A stretch of DNA of 64,000 bases from Planctomycetota bacterium (lineage in GTDB: Bacteria > Planctomycetota > UBA1135 > UBA2386). A program made the position numbers and the translations under genes. Of the stretch, positions 24,489 through 33,585 are shown in pieces. The DNA lies in contig JADJWQ010000006.1 of the NCBI GenBank assembly GCA_016716265.1, positions 558,001 through 622,000 on the forward strand. Direction: 5' to 3'. The notes under the pieces are model-generated. The model had not been told where the DNA came from and did no database searches. It saw only the letters and a program-made list of their open reading frames with translations. Numbering within the stretch: the first letter of the stretch is position 1; each line of letters starts with the position of its first letter.

Positions 24489-27400
24489 CTACGGAACGAG
24501 CGGTACGACGACGGGCTGCGAGGCCGGCACGGCGATCGGGACGGTCGCGCTGCGCCCGGAGTGCGCCTCGACGCGCAGGCCCCACGCGCCGGCCGGTAGC
24601 CGCTGCGCGAAGCGCGCCGGTCGGCCGCGTGGGAGCTGGACGAAGTCCCGGGCGACGACCGACCCGGCGGCGTCGAGCCAGGTCAGGCGCGCGCGCAGGT
24701 CCCAGCCATCGTCGGGGTGCGCGAGCTCGACGACGACCGGCTCGCCGCGCACGAGCTCCGGCGTGATCGCCACCGCCGCCCCGGCCGGCACCACCACCGG
24801 CGTCGGATTCAACGCGACGTCGCCACCGAACGTCACCACGTAGTCGCCCGGCGGCAGCGGGCCCGACCGCCCGACACCGTCGACCAGCTGGACCGCATCA
24901 CAGATCAGACCCGCGCGCGTCGTGAGCTTCGCGAACGCCTGGGCCGGCGCGCCTCCCCCCACCACGGTCGCCCGCACCGCGACCCGGCCACTCTGGCGCA
25001 GCTGGACGTCGCCGAGGTCGGTCGTCGCGCCCGGCTCCGTCGTGAGCTCCGCGAGGCAGCCCCAGCGCCCGTGGTCGTCGCGCAGGAACAGATCCCAGTG
25101 ATCGAGCGCCGGCAATGGGGCGATGCGGAACGTGCCGTCCGCCGCGCCACGCGCGAAGGTGCGTCCCGCACGCAGGTTGCCGAGCGCGAGGTCGGCGACG
25201 ATCGGCCGACCGTCCTCGTCGACGAAGCGCCCGGCGAGCGCGGCACTCGACCGCAGGTGGTCCGGCACCGATGCGAACACCGGGCTGTCGAGCGCGCGCA
25301 CGCCGGGCAATGAGAAGACGCTGCCGTCCCACGGACTCGCGGGGTCGGTGATCCACAGCGTGTGGGTGAGCTCGTCGCAATCCGCGAGCGTGAACGCACC
25401 CCGCTCGTCGGAGCGCGCGGGCGGCGGCTCGCTGCGCCCGCCGTCGACGAGCCCGCGCACGAGGAGCCCGGCGATCGGCGCGCCGCGCGGATCCACGACG
25501 AACCCGCTCAATGCGCGCGGCGCACGCAGCACCGGATCCCAGCGCGGCGCGCCGGGGTCGTCGAGCGTCTCGACCGCGCGGCGGCCGTCGGGCGCGGTGG
25601 CGGTCAGGAACGCGACGCCGGGGGCGATGCCGTCGAGCGCGAAGCTCCCGCCGGCGTCGGTCACCGCGGACGGCAGCGCCCAGGCGGGTGCGAACGCGAG
25701 GTCGGTCGCCGCGGCCGGAGCGGCGGTGACCGTCACCTCGGCGATCGGCTGGCCGTCCTCGCCGCGCGCGACACCGATCAGGGCGCGCCCGGCCGCGAGC
25801 TCGATCTGCACGTCCTGCTGCAGCGTCGGCCGCGTGAACGGCACCTGCGCGTACCAGGCCGCGCTGCCCGGCGCGCGCGCCCACACCTCGAGCACACCGC
25901 CGTAGGTCGTGAATCCGCGCCGCGCGAAGCGCCCGGACGCGTCGCTGACCAGCTCGATCGGCGGCGCGCGCGCGTCGTCGCCGGCGCCGACCGCGTCGAA
26001 GTCGAGCCCCGGCAGCCGCCTTCCGAGTTGCACGTGGGCGCCCGCCACCGGCTGGCCAGCCGCGTCGACGACGCGACCGGCGAGCGCCCAGGCCGAGCGC
26101 TCGTTCGCGAGGTCGAGGTCGAGCTCGACCGTCTCGCCGGCCGCAGCGGGCAGCCGGACGAGCGGCCGCGGGGAGTAGCGGTCGGCGAGCACCGACAGCG
26201 CGCGGCCGGGCTCGACCGCGCGCAGCGCGAAGCGACCGTCGGCGGTGGTGGTCGCGACGGCCACGCCGCGGTCCGGCGCGCCGGGCCGCGACAGCCAGAC
26301 CTGCGCGGCCCCGACCGGCCGCTCGCCATCGCGGACGCGGCCGACCACGTCGACGCCGGCCGGCACGACGAGCGCGAGCGGACCCGGGGGCGTGCCGTCG
26401 ACGACCTCGAGCTCGGCGAACCCGCCGCGCGCCTCACGCAACACGTAGCGCCCGGGCTCGAGCGCCTTGGCGGCGAGCCGGCCCTCGGCGTCGGCGACGA
26501 GGCGGCGCTCGCGCAGCGCGCCGTCGGCCACCGCACGGGGGCGCACCAGCACGACTGCACCCGCGACCGGCTCGCCGGTCGCGAACCGCACGGTCACCCC
26601 CGGTGAGTCGCCCGCTGGCGGACCGGGGACCGGACTCCGTGCGGGCCGCGGCGGGGCGAGCGGGATCGGCGCATCGGTGACCTCGACCCCCTGCGGTGGT
26701 TCGGACGCGACCGTGCCGCGCGCCGCGCGCTCGGTCGCGGCACCCCGCGGCGCGCGCAGCGACCACCACGCGAGCACGGCGCCGAGCGCGAGCACGGCGA
26801 CGAGCGCAACCGCCTGGCCGGGCCCGAGCGTCAGCGTCGCCGCGCGCGCACCGCGCGCGGCCCGCGCCGCCGCGAGCACCGCCTCGCGCACGGTCCCGAG
26901 GTCGCGCGCCGGCGTCAACGTGGCGAGTGCACCGGCCGCGAAACCGACCGGCAGCGCGCGCCGCAGGATCTCGTTGCCGCGGCGCAGGCGGGTCTTCACG
27001 GTGTCGATCGGCAGCCCGAGCGAGTGGCCGATCTGCGTCGGCGTCAGCCCGTGCACCCAGCGCAGCGTCAGCACCTCTCGATAGCCGCGCGGCAGCGCGG
27101 CCAGCCGGCGTGCGAACTCCTCGGCGAACTCGGCGTCGGCGGCCGCGCGCAGCGGGTCGTCGGCGGCGTGGTCCGGGAGCTCCAGCCGCGCCGGATCGGG
27201 CTGCCGCGCGCGCTCGCGCGCGAGCCGCCGCGCGCGGTTGGCGAGGATGCCGAGCAGCCACGGCACCAGCGGCCGCGACCCGTCCCAGTGCTGCGCGGAC
27301 TCGATCGCGGTGACGAACGTCTCCTGCAGCAGGTCCTCGGCGTCGCCCTCGCTCCGGCCGAGGTGCACCGCGAGCAGCAGCAGCTCGGGCGCGACCCGGT

Positions 27401-27542
27401 CGTAGACCGCCGCCAGCAGACGCGGCGCACCGGTCTTCCGGAAGCGGCGGAACAGGTCCTCGACGGATCGCTCGCTGGACACGCCGGTCTTGCCGGGAGG
27501 CGGGTTCGCGGGTTCACGAAATGCGGCGTGCGGGGGGCGCAT
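24489..27542 (-). CDS. ECF sigma factor fused to a membrane helix and extracytoplasmic carboxypeptidase-regulatory-like repeats
   Basis: A 1017-residue fusion. Residues about 40-110 are sigma region 2 (DAEDLLQETFVTAIES, PWLLGILANRAR). Residues 145-195 are region 4 with a helix-turn-helix (LPRGYREVLTLRWVHGLT, IGHSLGLPIDTVKTRLRRG). One membrane helix at about 243-261 follows, then a Pro-rich linker. From about 310 to the end there are repeated Ig-like or carboxypeptidase-regulatory-type domains (GRVRDGERPVGAAQVWLSR, GRVVDAAGQPVAGAHVQLG, GFVVDPRGAPIAGLLVRG). The topology puts the sigma domains in the cytoplasm and the repeats outside, so it could sense surface signals without a separate anti-sigma factor. 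Sigma factors with C-terminal extensions are known in Planctomycetes. It follows the partner gene at 27558 by 15 bases. Confidence 0.85.
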   Translation of the reverse strand: MRPPHAAFREPANPPPGKTGVSSERSVEDLFRRFRKTGAPRLLAAVYDRVAPELLLLAVHLGRSEGDAEDLLQETFVTAIESAQHWDGSRPLVPWLLGILANRARRLARERARQPDPARLELPDHAADDPLRAAADAEFAEEFARRLAALPRGYREVLTLRWVHGLTPTQIGHSLGLPIDTVKTRLRRGNEILRRALPVGFAAGALATLTPARDLGTVREAVLAAARAARGARAATLTLGPGQAVALVAVLALGAVLAWWSLRAPRGAATERAARGTVASEPPQGVEVTDAPIPLAPPRPARSPVPGPPAGDSPGVTVRFATGEPVAGAVVLVRPRAVADGALRERRLVADAEGRLAAKALEPGRYVLREARGGFAELEVVDGTPPGPLALVVPAGVDVVGRVRDGERPVGAAQVWLSRPGAPDRGVAVATTTADGRFALRAVEPGRALSVLADRYSPRPLVRLPAAAGETVELDLDLANERSAWALAGRVVDAAGQPVAGAHVQLGRRLPGLDFDAVGAGDDARAPPIELVSDASGRFARRGFTTYGGVLEVWARAPGSAAWYAQVPFTRPTLQQDVQIELAAGRALIGVARGEDGQPIAEVTVTAAPAAATDLAFAPAWALPSAVTDAGGSFALDGIAPGVAFLTATAPDGRRAVETLDDPGAPRWDPVLRAPRALSGFVVDPRGAPIAGLLVRGLVDGGRSEPPPARSDERGAFTLADCDELTHTLWITDPASPWDGSVFSLPGVRALDSPVFASVPDHLRSSAALAGRFVDEDGRPIVADLALGNLRAGRTFARGAADGTFRIAPLPALDHWDLFLRDDHGRWGCLAELTTEPGATTDLGDVQLRQSGRVAVRATVVGGGAPAQAFAKLTTRAGLICDAVQLVDGVGRSGPLPPGDYVVTFGGDVALNPTPVVVPAGAAVAITPELVRGEPVVVELAHPDDGWDLRARLTWLDAAGSVVARDFVQLPRGRPARFAQRLPAGAWGLRVEAHSGRSATVPIAVPASQPVVVPLVP

Positions 27543-27557
27543 CGGGAGTGGCCGTCG

Positions 27558-29642
27558 TCACCACTGCAGCGTGATCCGCGCACCGAGCCCGACGTCGAAC
27601 TCGCGCACCGCGCCGTCGCGCTCGACGCGCGCGCGCAGCGGACGGTCGGGGACCGCGTCGAACGCGACGATCCCCGGGCCGCGCTCCACTCCGGGAAAGG
27701 CCTGGCCGTCCGCTGTCGTGAGCCGGATCGCGGCGCCGACCCGGACTCCCGCGCGGTCGGTCAGCTCGACGACGAGCGCCCGCGCGCGGTCGAGCGCGAC
27801 GCGGCCGTCGGCTGGCAGCGCGTCGAGGAATCGTGTCACGCGTCCCGGTGCGCGCGCGACCAGCCACGCCTCGCGCGGGGCGACGAGTGCGAAGCGACCC
27901 TCGCCGTCCGTAGCGACGCCCGCTTCGTCGTCGACACCGCCGGCGATGGCGACCGTCGCACCCACCAGGGGCGCTCCACCATCCGCGTCGACGACCTGCC
28001 CGCACCGCACCGCGAACGCGCCGCCGAGCGGGCACGCGACCGCGGTGTCGGCGCCCTGCGCGAGCCTGACCTCGGCGCCGAACAGGCCGTCGCCCGAGGC
28101 GTGCTCGATCTCGACGAGGACCGCCGCACCGCCGTCCGCCACGGTCCCGAACACCGAGCGCACGACGGCGTCGTCCCCGCCGAGCGTGAAGCGCACGGTG
28201 TCGGGATGGTCACCGCTCGATTCGCCGCCCCGCCAGTCGAGACCCAGCTCGCCGCCGACCAGCGACGGGGCGTCCATCAGCACCGCGGGGAAGCTCCCGC
28301 GCAGGGTGACGCACAGCTGGTCCGCCGGCACTGCCGTGGGCCGACCCGTCACCCGCAGGCGCACCCCGGTCGCCGGCGGCATGCACACGTGCTCGGCGCT
28401 CGCGACCGCCGGCGGCGCCAGCTCGACGATGTCGTAGCCGCGCCGGACGAACGCGACCGGCCCACCCCCGCCGGAGATCGCGGGCGCCGCGGTACCGTCG
28501 GCGCGCGACGTGGCGAGCAGGCGCGCGTCCTGCACGATGCGCACGCCGGCGATCGGCGCATCCGCGAGATCGACGATGCGCAGCGGTGGCCGCACCTCGA
28601 AGACCGGTACGTGGACGATCCCGTCGCGGCGCTCGAGCGCGACCTCGGTCATCGCGAGCAGTGCGTCGCTCGACGCATCGCGCAGCGCGATGCGCGCACG
28701 CGTGCAGTCGGGGTCGAACGGGTGCACGGCAGGCTCCCCGACGGCCGAGTCGACGACGCGACCGGGCAGCGTCACGCCGGTCGACGTGAAGAAGTCGAAG
28801 CGGACGCGGAGCGGCCGACCCGCGAGCTCGGGCGTCTCGGCTGACGACCAGACCGTCAACCGCGGTGCCGGCGCGAACTCGAGCAGGACGCCGCGGCTCG
28901 GGTTCGGCAGCGAGCAGCGCCGCGCCACGGTGCCGTCGGGCTGCCGGAACACCAGTGACCCGGTCACCAGAAGGGCGATGCGCCGGTCGGTCAGGCCGCG
29001 CGCGACGACCGCTCCGGAGTCCGGATCGATGCGCAATCCGATGCGCTCCGGCAAGAGGACGACACGCTGCAATGCGACCGGCCAGTCGGCAGTGTCGACG
29101 GTCGGCGCCTCGACGAACAGCTCGCCGGGTTCGGAGGACGCGGCGGAAGTGAACCGCGCGACGGCCTGCAGCGACGGTGGCGGCAACCGCAGGACGACCG
29201 GAGCCTCCGCGCCATCGGGCCACTGTGCATTCGCGGCCGTCAGCACGAATGGCAGCTGCCCGGCCAGCTCGACCAGCACGTGCGACCAGTCGAGTGTCGG
29301 CTCCGGGGCGCACCCGGTCACGTCGGTGCGCTCACGCGACACTTCGTCGTCTCGCGCGAAGCTCAGCTCGGCACCCGCGACTGCCTCGCCGCGCTCGTCG
29401 ACGAGCACGACGCGGCGTGCGATCGCGCGGCGCGGGCCGCCGGTCGCGGCGACGCCGACATCCGCGTCGCGCGGCGATGCGACGCCTCCGGCGACGGACG
29501 GGTCGGGCCCTCCGGGCGGGAGCGATGCGGGTCGGGGCGCGGCGGCGACCGGCCACAGCGCGCTGACGATCGCGATCGCGACGACGAGCGCGACCGCCGG
29601 AACGATCCGCCGCGCCGGGCGAGCTCTCTGCGCACGCGCCAT
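27558..29642 (-). CDS. Membrane-anchored protein with Ig-like or carboxypeptidase-regulatory-like domains, partner of the sigma fusion
   Basis: A 694-residue protein with one N-terminal hydrophobic helix (about residues 12-34), then a Pro-rich linker. The rest is a long beta-rich exported region: RRVVLVDERGEAVAGAELSF near the start and GQVVDADGGAPLVGATVAIAGG near residue 550 are carboxypeptidase-regulatory-type units, with less clear repeats between. It ends 15 bases before the sigma fusion and lies 13 bases after the deaminase gene, all on the minus strand, so they share a transcript. The architecture resembles the extracytoplasmic half of the sigma fusion. A role in the same signalling or surface complex is inferred, not shown. 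Confidence 0.7.
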   Translation of the reverse strand: MARAQRARPARRIVPAVALVVAIAIVSALWPVAAAPRPASLPPGGPDPSVAGGVASPRDADVGVAATGGPRRAIARRVVLVDERGEAVAGAELSFARDDEVSRERTDVTGCAPEPTLDWSHVLVELAGQLPFVLTAANAQWPDGAEAPVVLRLPPPSLQAVARFTSAASSEPGELFVEAPTVDTADWPVALQRVVLLPERIGLRIDPDSGAVVARGLTDRRIALLVTGSLVFRQPDGTVARRCSLPNPSRGVLLEFAPAPRLTVWSSAETPELAGRPLRVRFDFFTSTGVTLPGRVVDSAVGEPAVHPFDPDCTRARIALRDASSDALLAMTEVALERRDGIVHVPVFEVRPPLRIVDLADAPIAGVRIVQDARLLATSRADGTAAPAISGGGGPVAFVRRGYDIVELAPPAVASAEHVCMPPATGVRLRVTGRPTAVPADQLCVTLRGSFPAVLMDAPSLVGGELGLDWRGGESSGDHPDTVRFTLGGDDAVVRSVFGTVADGGAAVLVEIEHASGDGLFGAEVRLAQGADTAVACPLGGAFAVRCGQVVDADGGAPLVGATVAIAGGVDDEAGVATDGEGRFALVAPREAWLVARAPGRVTRFLDALPADGRVALDRARALVVELTDRAGVRVGAAIRLTTADGQAFPGVERGPGIVAFDAVPDRPLRARVERDGAVREFDVGLGARITLQW

Positions 29643-29655
29643 GACCCACGGCAGG

Positions 29656-30159
29656 CTACGGACCGGTGCGCGCGGCGTCGACTCCCGCCGCGCGACGCGG
29701 ATCGGGTGGGCCGTCGACCTCGACGACGTCGACGCCGTGTCCACGCAGGTATTCGACGCCGTTCGCGCCCAGGTAGCCTCCGGCGACCACCAGCACCCGT
29801 GCGATGCCGGCGTGGTGCAGGAGCTTCGCGCACAGGATGCACGGTTCGCCGGTCACGATCAGCCACGCGCCACGCGTCCGCACACCGTTCGCAGCGGCAT
29901 TGCAGATCACGTTCATCTCCGCGTGGTGACAGCCGACTTCCATACGCTCGCCCGACGGAACGGCGAGCGTGTCCCGCAGGCACACATCTCCACCACACAG
30001 CTCGCCACCGCCGCGCGGGCCGCCGTTGTAGCCGTCCATCAGGATCACGTTGCGGGTCGGGTCGAGCAGCAGCGCCCCGAACTTGCGCCGTGGACAATTC
30101 GAGGCCTTGGCGAGGGCGAGACACTGCTCGACCCGGATCGCGACGTGCTTGGGCTTCAC
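29656..30159 (-). CDS. Deoxycytidylate-deaminase-like enzyme (ComEB type)
   Basis: A 167-residue zinc-dependent deaminase. HAE at residues 79-81 supplies the zinc ligand and the catalytic Glu, and PCILC at 106-110 the two Cys ligands, as in dCMP and ComEB deaminases. GYNGGPRGGGELCGG carries the loop seen between strand 2 and the active site in that subfamily. It probably turns dCMP into dUMP for thymidylate synthesis; other cytidine-type substrates remain possible. It is the first gene of the run that continues into the two membrane-anchored proteins, with no obvious functional link to them. Confidence 0.85.
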   Translation of the reverse strand: MKPKHVAIRVEQCLALAKASNCPRRKFGALLLDPTRNVILMDGYNGGPRGGGELCGGDVCLRDTLAVPSGERMEVGCHHAEMNVICNAAANGVRTRGAWLIVTGEPCILCAKLLHHAGIARVLVVAGGYLGANGVEYLRGHGVDVVEVDGPPDPRRAAGVDAARTGP

Positions 30160-30291
30160 GCCGCGAGCCTACGCGGACGGCGGCCCGGGACGAAGCCGTG
30201 ACCACCGCGAAGCCATGCGGTGCCCCTGCCGACCGCTGCGGCCAGCGCTACGATCGCGAGCCTCCTGCCGGACCCTCGCCGACCTCGTCCC

Positions 30292-31857
30292 ATGAAGACG
30301 CTCTCCCCCCGTACGTCCGCGGTCCGCGTGGCCGTGTTCTCGCTGCTCGCCGGCGTCGCCCCGCTCGCGGCCCAGCAGCCCTACGGTCGCGCCACCGTCG
30401 GCAGCGGAGCCTGGGCCCCCCGGCTGTCGGCGCCCCAGCCGCGCGGCGGTGACGCGACGTTCGCGTTCGACCTGCAGTGCGCCAACGGCAGCAGCCCGGC
30501 GTTCATGTTCCTCGCGACCGCACCGGGCAGCCTGCGGATCCTCGGCGTCGACCTGAACGTCGATCCGACGACCGTCGCGGCGTCGTGGAGCGGCTTCACG
30601 TCCGCGGGCGGCCCCGGCGACGGCCGCACGACGTTCCCGCTGCCGATCCCGGTGATCCCGAGCCTCGTCGGCTTCCCGCTGTACGCGCAGGCGCTGGTGA
30701 TCGACACCGCCGCGGCCGGCGGCATTGCCGCGAGCCGCGGCCTGCGCTTCGCGGTCGCCGGCGTGCCGTCGATCTTCGTCGCCTGCTCGATCATCGGCAA
30801 TGATCCGTTCCAGCTCGTCGACCCGATCGGCGGTGCGATCCTCGACACCGGCGCGCCTCCCGAGGTCGACAACGTGACCGGTGCCGAATTCGACCTCGCC
30901 GGGGACCGTGTGTTCACCGCGTCGAGCATCCGCGGGATCATCGGCGTCGGCGACACGTCGTCCCTGCCGATCACCTGGTCGACGCTGTACACGTCGCCGG
31001 CGAGCTCGACCTACGGCGTCCAGCTCGACCGCGCGCGCCAGCTGTGCTGGACGCTGACCGCGATCGGCGGCGGCTCCCGCGAGCTGGTCGCGATCGACGT
31101 CGATCGCACGTCGCCGACCTACGGTGCGGCGGTCCACACCACCGTGAGCATGCTCACCGGCAATGCCGAGATCTGGGATCTCGCACCGAGCGGCGACGTC
31201 GCCGCGGTGCTGACCTACCTGCCGAACAGCATCACGATCGTCGCCACGGATCCGGCGAGCCCGACGTTCCTGCAGAACCGCTTCACGCAGCTGACCATCC
31301 CGGTCGATCAGGCCGGCCCGCTCACGCTCGCGACGCGCGTCGCGATCACGCCGGACGAGCGCTACGCGCTGGTCACGCTGCAGGGCGTCGGCACGACGCC
31401 GGCCGAGATCGCGCGCCTCGACCTCGCGACCGGCAGCTGGGTCGACCACGACCCGGCGGGGTTCGCCACCAACATCGGCCCGTTCAGCGTGCCACCGATC
31501 GTGATGGGCAGCGCACCGACGTCGCTGCAGGTCTCCGGCGACGGCCGCTACGCGATCGTCGGCGGCTTCGGCGGCTGCGGCTGGGTCGGCCGTCTCGACC
31601 TCGACCCCAAGAACCCGCTGGCGGTCACCTATACGGCGTTCGCGCCGGGCGTGCCGCTCGCCAATGGCTGGACCGCTGCCCTGTCCAACGACGAGAAGGA
31701 GATCTGCATCCCGACCTGGCCGCGCACCGGCTGCGCGCTGTCGGCGCCGCAGCTCGTCCGCCTCGACGCGCGCACCGGCACGCTGCTGAGCACGATCCCG
31801 ATCCCACCGAACACCAACGGATCGAACCAGAATCTCTACACCTGCGTCTACCGCTGA
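30292..31857 (+). CDS. Secreted beta-propeller-like hypothetical protein
   Basis: A 521-residue exported protein; the signal peptide ends PLAAQ. The first 150 mature residues are beta-rich (FDLQCANGSSPAFMFLA, LRILGVDLNVDP). From about residue 180 there are propeller-like repeats of the kind seen in WD40 or lactonase-fold proteins (VTGAEFDLAGDRVFTAS, TYGVQLDRARQLCWTLT, RVAITPDERYALVTLQG, LQVSGDGRYAIVGGFGG). No active-site pattern is identifiable. It is divergent from the deaminase gene with 132 bases between. Confidence 0.7.
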   Translation: MKTLSPRTSAVRVAVFSLLAGVAPLAAQQPYGRATVGSGAWAPRLSAPQPRGGDATFAFDLQCANGSSPAFMFLATAPGSLRILGVDLNVDPTTVAASWSGFTSAGGPGDGRTTFPLPIPVIPSLVGFPLYAQALVIDTAAAGGIAASRGLRFAVAGVPSIFVACSIIGNDPFQLVDPIGGAILDTGAPPEVDNVTGAEFDLAGDRVFTASSIRGIIGVGDTSSLPITWSTLYTSPASSTYGVQLDRARQLCWTLTAIGGGSRELVAIDVDRTSPTYGAAVHTTVSMLTGNAEIWDLAPSGDVAAVLTYLPNSITIVATDPASPTFLQNRFTQLTIPVDQAGPLTLATRVAITPDERYALVTLQGVGTTPAEIARLDLATGSWVDHDPAGFATNIGPFSVPPIVMGSAPTSLQVSGDGRYAIVGGFGGCGWVGRLDLDPKNPLAVTYTAFAPGVPLANGWTAALSNDEKEICIPTWPRTGCALSAPQLVRLDARTGTLLSTIPIPPNTNGSNQNLYTCVYR

Positions 31858-31878
31858 AGGCGGCTTGCGCCGGGGAGC

Positions 31879-32451
31879 TCAGCGCGGCTCCGGCTCGATC
31901 ACCTGCAGGAACCCGGGCGGCACGCGCTCCGTGAGCCAGACGCCGTTGGCCGATCGATAGAAGGCATGGCCGGCGCGCACCATGGCGGCCGCGTCGACCA
32001 CCAGGACGACCGGCGGCCCACGCCGCCTCCCGACCGCGCGTGCGGTCGCGACATCCGCCGACAGGTGCACGTGGTGTCGACGCATGCGCCGCAGACCCTC
32101 GCGGAGGATCGCCGCGACCCGGACCGCGGCGGTGCCGTGGAACAGCGCGGCGGGCGGCTCGGCCGGCTCGTAGGCCAGGTCGATCGCGACCGAGTGGCCC
32201 TGGCTGGCGCGGATCGTCGCGCCGCCCGCGCCGAACGCGAACCGTTGCTTCGGACAGCGGGCCACGAGCTCGGCGAGCTCCGCGCGGGTCAGCGGATTGC
32301 CGCGCGCAGCGCAGCCCGTGAGCAGCGCGTCGACCGGCACGAAGCCGCCGGGCCCGAGCTCCAACCCGATCAGGTCGGGGCGATGCCGCAGCACGAGACT
32401 GAGGAAGCGGCTCAGGTGCTCGCGGTGGCGGTCGTCCATCGGTCGCGGCAT
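31879..32451 (-). CDS. kptA: RNA 2'-phosphotransferase (Tpt1/KptA family)
   Basis: A 190-residue enzyme of the Tpt1/KptA family, which removes an RNA 2'-phosphate using NAD+ and yields ADP-ribose 1'',2''-cyclic phosphate. The family motifs appear in order: LSLVLRHRPDLIGLEL near the start, the DALL helix, LFHGTAAVRVAAILREGL (NAD site), and RRHHVHLSADVATARAVG. In bacteria its physiological target is unclear, perhaps 2'-phosphorylated or ADP-ribosylated RNA. ATG 32451 is preferred; 32439 is also possible. FkbM methyltransferase lies 28 bases upstream on the same strand. Confidence 0.9.
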   Translation of the reverse strand: MPRPMDDRHREHLSRFLSLVLRHRPDLIGLELGPGGFVPVDALLTGCAARGNPLTRAELAELVARCPKQRFAFGAGGATIRASQGHSVAIDLAYEPAEPPAALFHGTAAVRVAAILREGLRRMRRHHVHLSADVATARAVGRRRGPPVVLVVDAAAMVRAGHAFYRSANGVWLTERVPPGFLQVIEPEPR

Positions 32452-32479
32452 CGGCACGCGGGCGACACGCGCCGCCCGC

Positions 32480-33406
32480 TCAGCCCCGCAGCGCGGGCCA
32501 GAACGGCTGCTCGAGCGCCAGCCGGCGGTGGGCCCAGGCGATCTCGACGCGCTCGTCGGCCGCGCGGCAGAGCCGTCCGGTCTCGAGCTGCTCGAGGCGA
32601 CCACCCGGCGCGATGCGGAACGGAACGAAACCGAGCTCCTCGAACAGCGCGACGTGCACCGCGGGATCGAGCTCCGCGCGGCGCAGGAAGCGCGGTGAGA
32701 ACTCGCTGACGATCAGCGGGCAGCGGGCAGCGAGGTCGCGGCCACCGAGCAGCACGCGGTGCTCGGCGCCCTCGACGTCCATCTTCCACAGGGTCGGCGT
32801 GCGGCCGTCGAGGCTCGACTCACGCCAGTAGACGTCCAGGGTCGTCGCCGGCACCTCGACGACTCCGCCCTCCGCGGGCTCGTCGAACGGGATCAGCGAG
32901 TGCTTGCCCTGGTTGATCGACTTGTAGCGGTGCAGCAGCAGGGTGCCCTCCGCGTCGGCGACCGCCGCGTGCACGGCGATCGCGCGGTCCAGGTCGCGCG
33001 CCAGGTTGCGGTAGAGCAACGCGTAGTTGCTCGGGTCGGCCTCGAACGCGTGGATCGACGCGTGCGGCGCGGATTGCAGAAGCAGCCGCGCGAAGAAGCC
33101 GCAATGCGCACCGATGTCGAGGATCACGTCCTGCGGGATCGTGGCCGCGGCCCGCGCCAGCAGCGCCGTCACCTCGGGCTCGTGCTCACCGCGCTTGTAG
33201 AGTCGCCGTCCGATGCCGTCGTCGCGGGCGACCCAGAGGGGGCTGTCGAGCGCGACAGGATGCGCACGGAGCCGCGGCTGCCGCAGCAGATGGTTGCGCA
33301 GCACGTAGCCGAGCGCGCGCAGGAAGCGATCCAGACCTGCGTGCGACGACGGCGCGGCGTGCGGGCCTCGGTCGGCGGGCGTGGAAACCCTGGTGCGCTG
33401 CGACAT
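32480..33406 (-). CDS. FkbM-family methyltransferase
   Basis: A 308-residue SAM-dependent methyltransferase. VILDIGAHCGFFARLLLQSAP is motif I of the FkbM family and binds SAM, IHAFEADPSNYALLYRN is motif II, and LWKMDVEGAEHRVLLGG is the family's DxEGxE signature. FkbM enzymes O-methylate sugars in natural products and polysaccharides. Its location near a cluster of glycan genes fits that role. The second copy of the 35-bp element lies about 64 bases upstream, in the same orientation relative to the gene as copy 1 at the galT-like gene. Confidence 0.88.
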   Translation of the reverse strand: MSQRTRVSTPADRGPHAAPSSHAGLDRFLRALGYVLRNHLLRQPRLRAHPVALDSPLWVARDDGIGRRLYKRGEHEPEVTALLARAAATIPQDVILDIGAHCGFFARLLLQSAPHASIHAFEADPSNYALLYRNLARDLDRAIAVHAAVADAEGTLLLHRYKSINQGKHSLIPFDEPAEGGVVEVPATTLDVYWRESSLDGRTPTLWKMDVEGAEHRVLLGGRDLAARCPLIVSEFSPRFLRRAELDPAVHVALFEELGFVPFRIAPGGRLEQLETGRLCRAADERVEIAWAHRRLALEQPFWPALRG

Positions 33407-33469
33407 CGGGTCGGCTGGCTCGAAACGAACGTCGTGATCGATCGCGACCCGCGAGCATGCCCGCCCGCA

Positions 33470-33504
33470 GACTTCCGATCGGTACCGCGTACGATTTTTA
33501 CATC
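33470..33504 (-). repeat. 35-bp element, copy 2 (upstream of the FkbM methyltransferase)
   Basis: Read on the plus strand it starts GACTTCCGATCGG and ends with TACGATTTTTACATC. It matches copy 1 (13309-13343, other strand) at 33 of 35 bases, with free divergence outside. It contains CGTACG, GGTACC and CCGATCGG palindromes. A 20-base partial copy occurs at 7157-7176. Confidence 0.7.
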
Positions 33505-33585
33505 AACGCCGGCGAGCCGGGCGCGCCGTGGTCGATGGCCCCCCCTCCGACCGAGCCCGCTCCGTACCGCGCGCGACCGGCGCCC

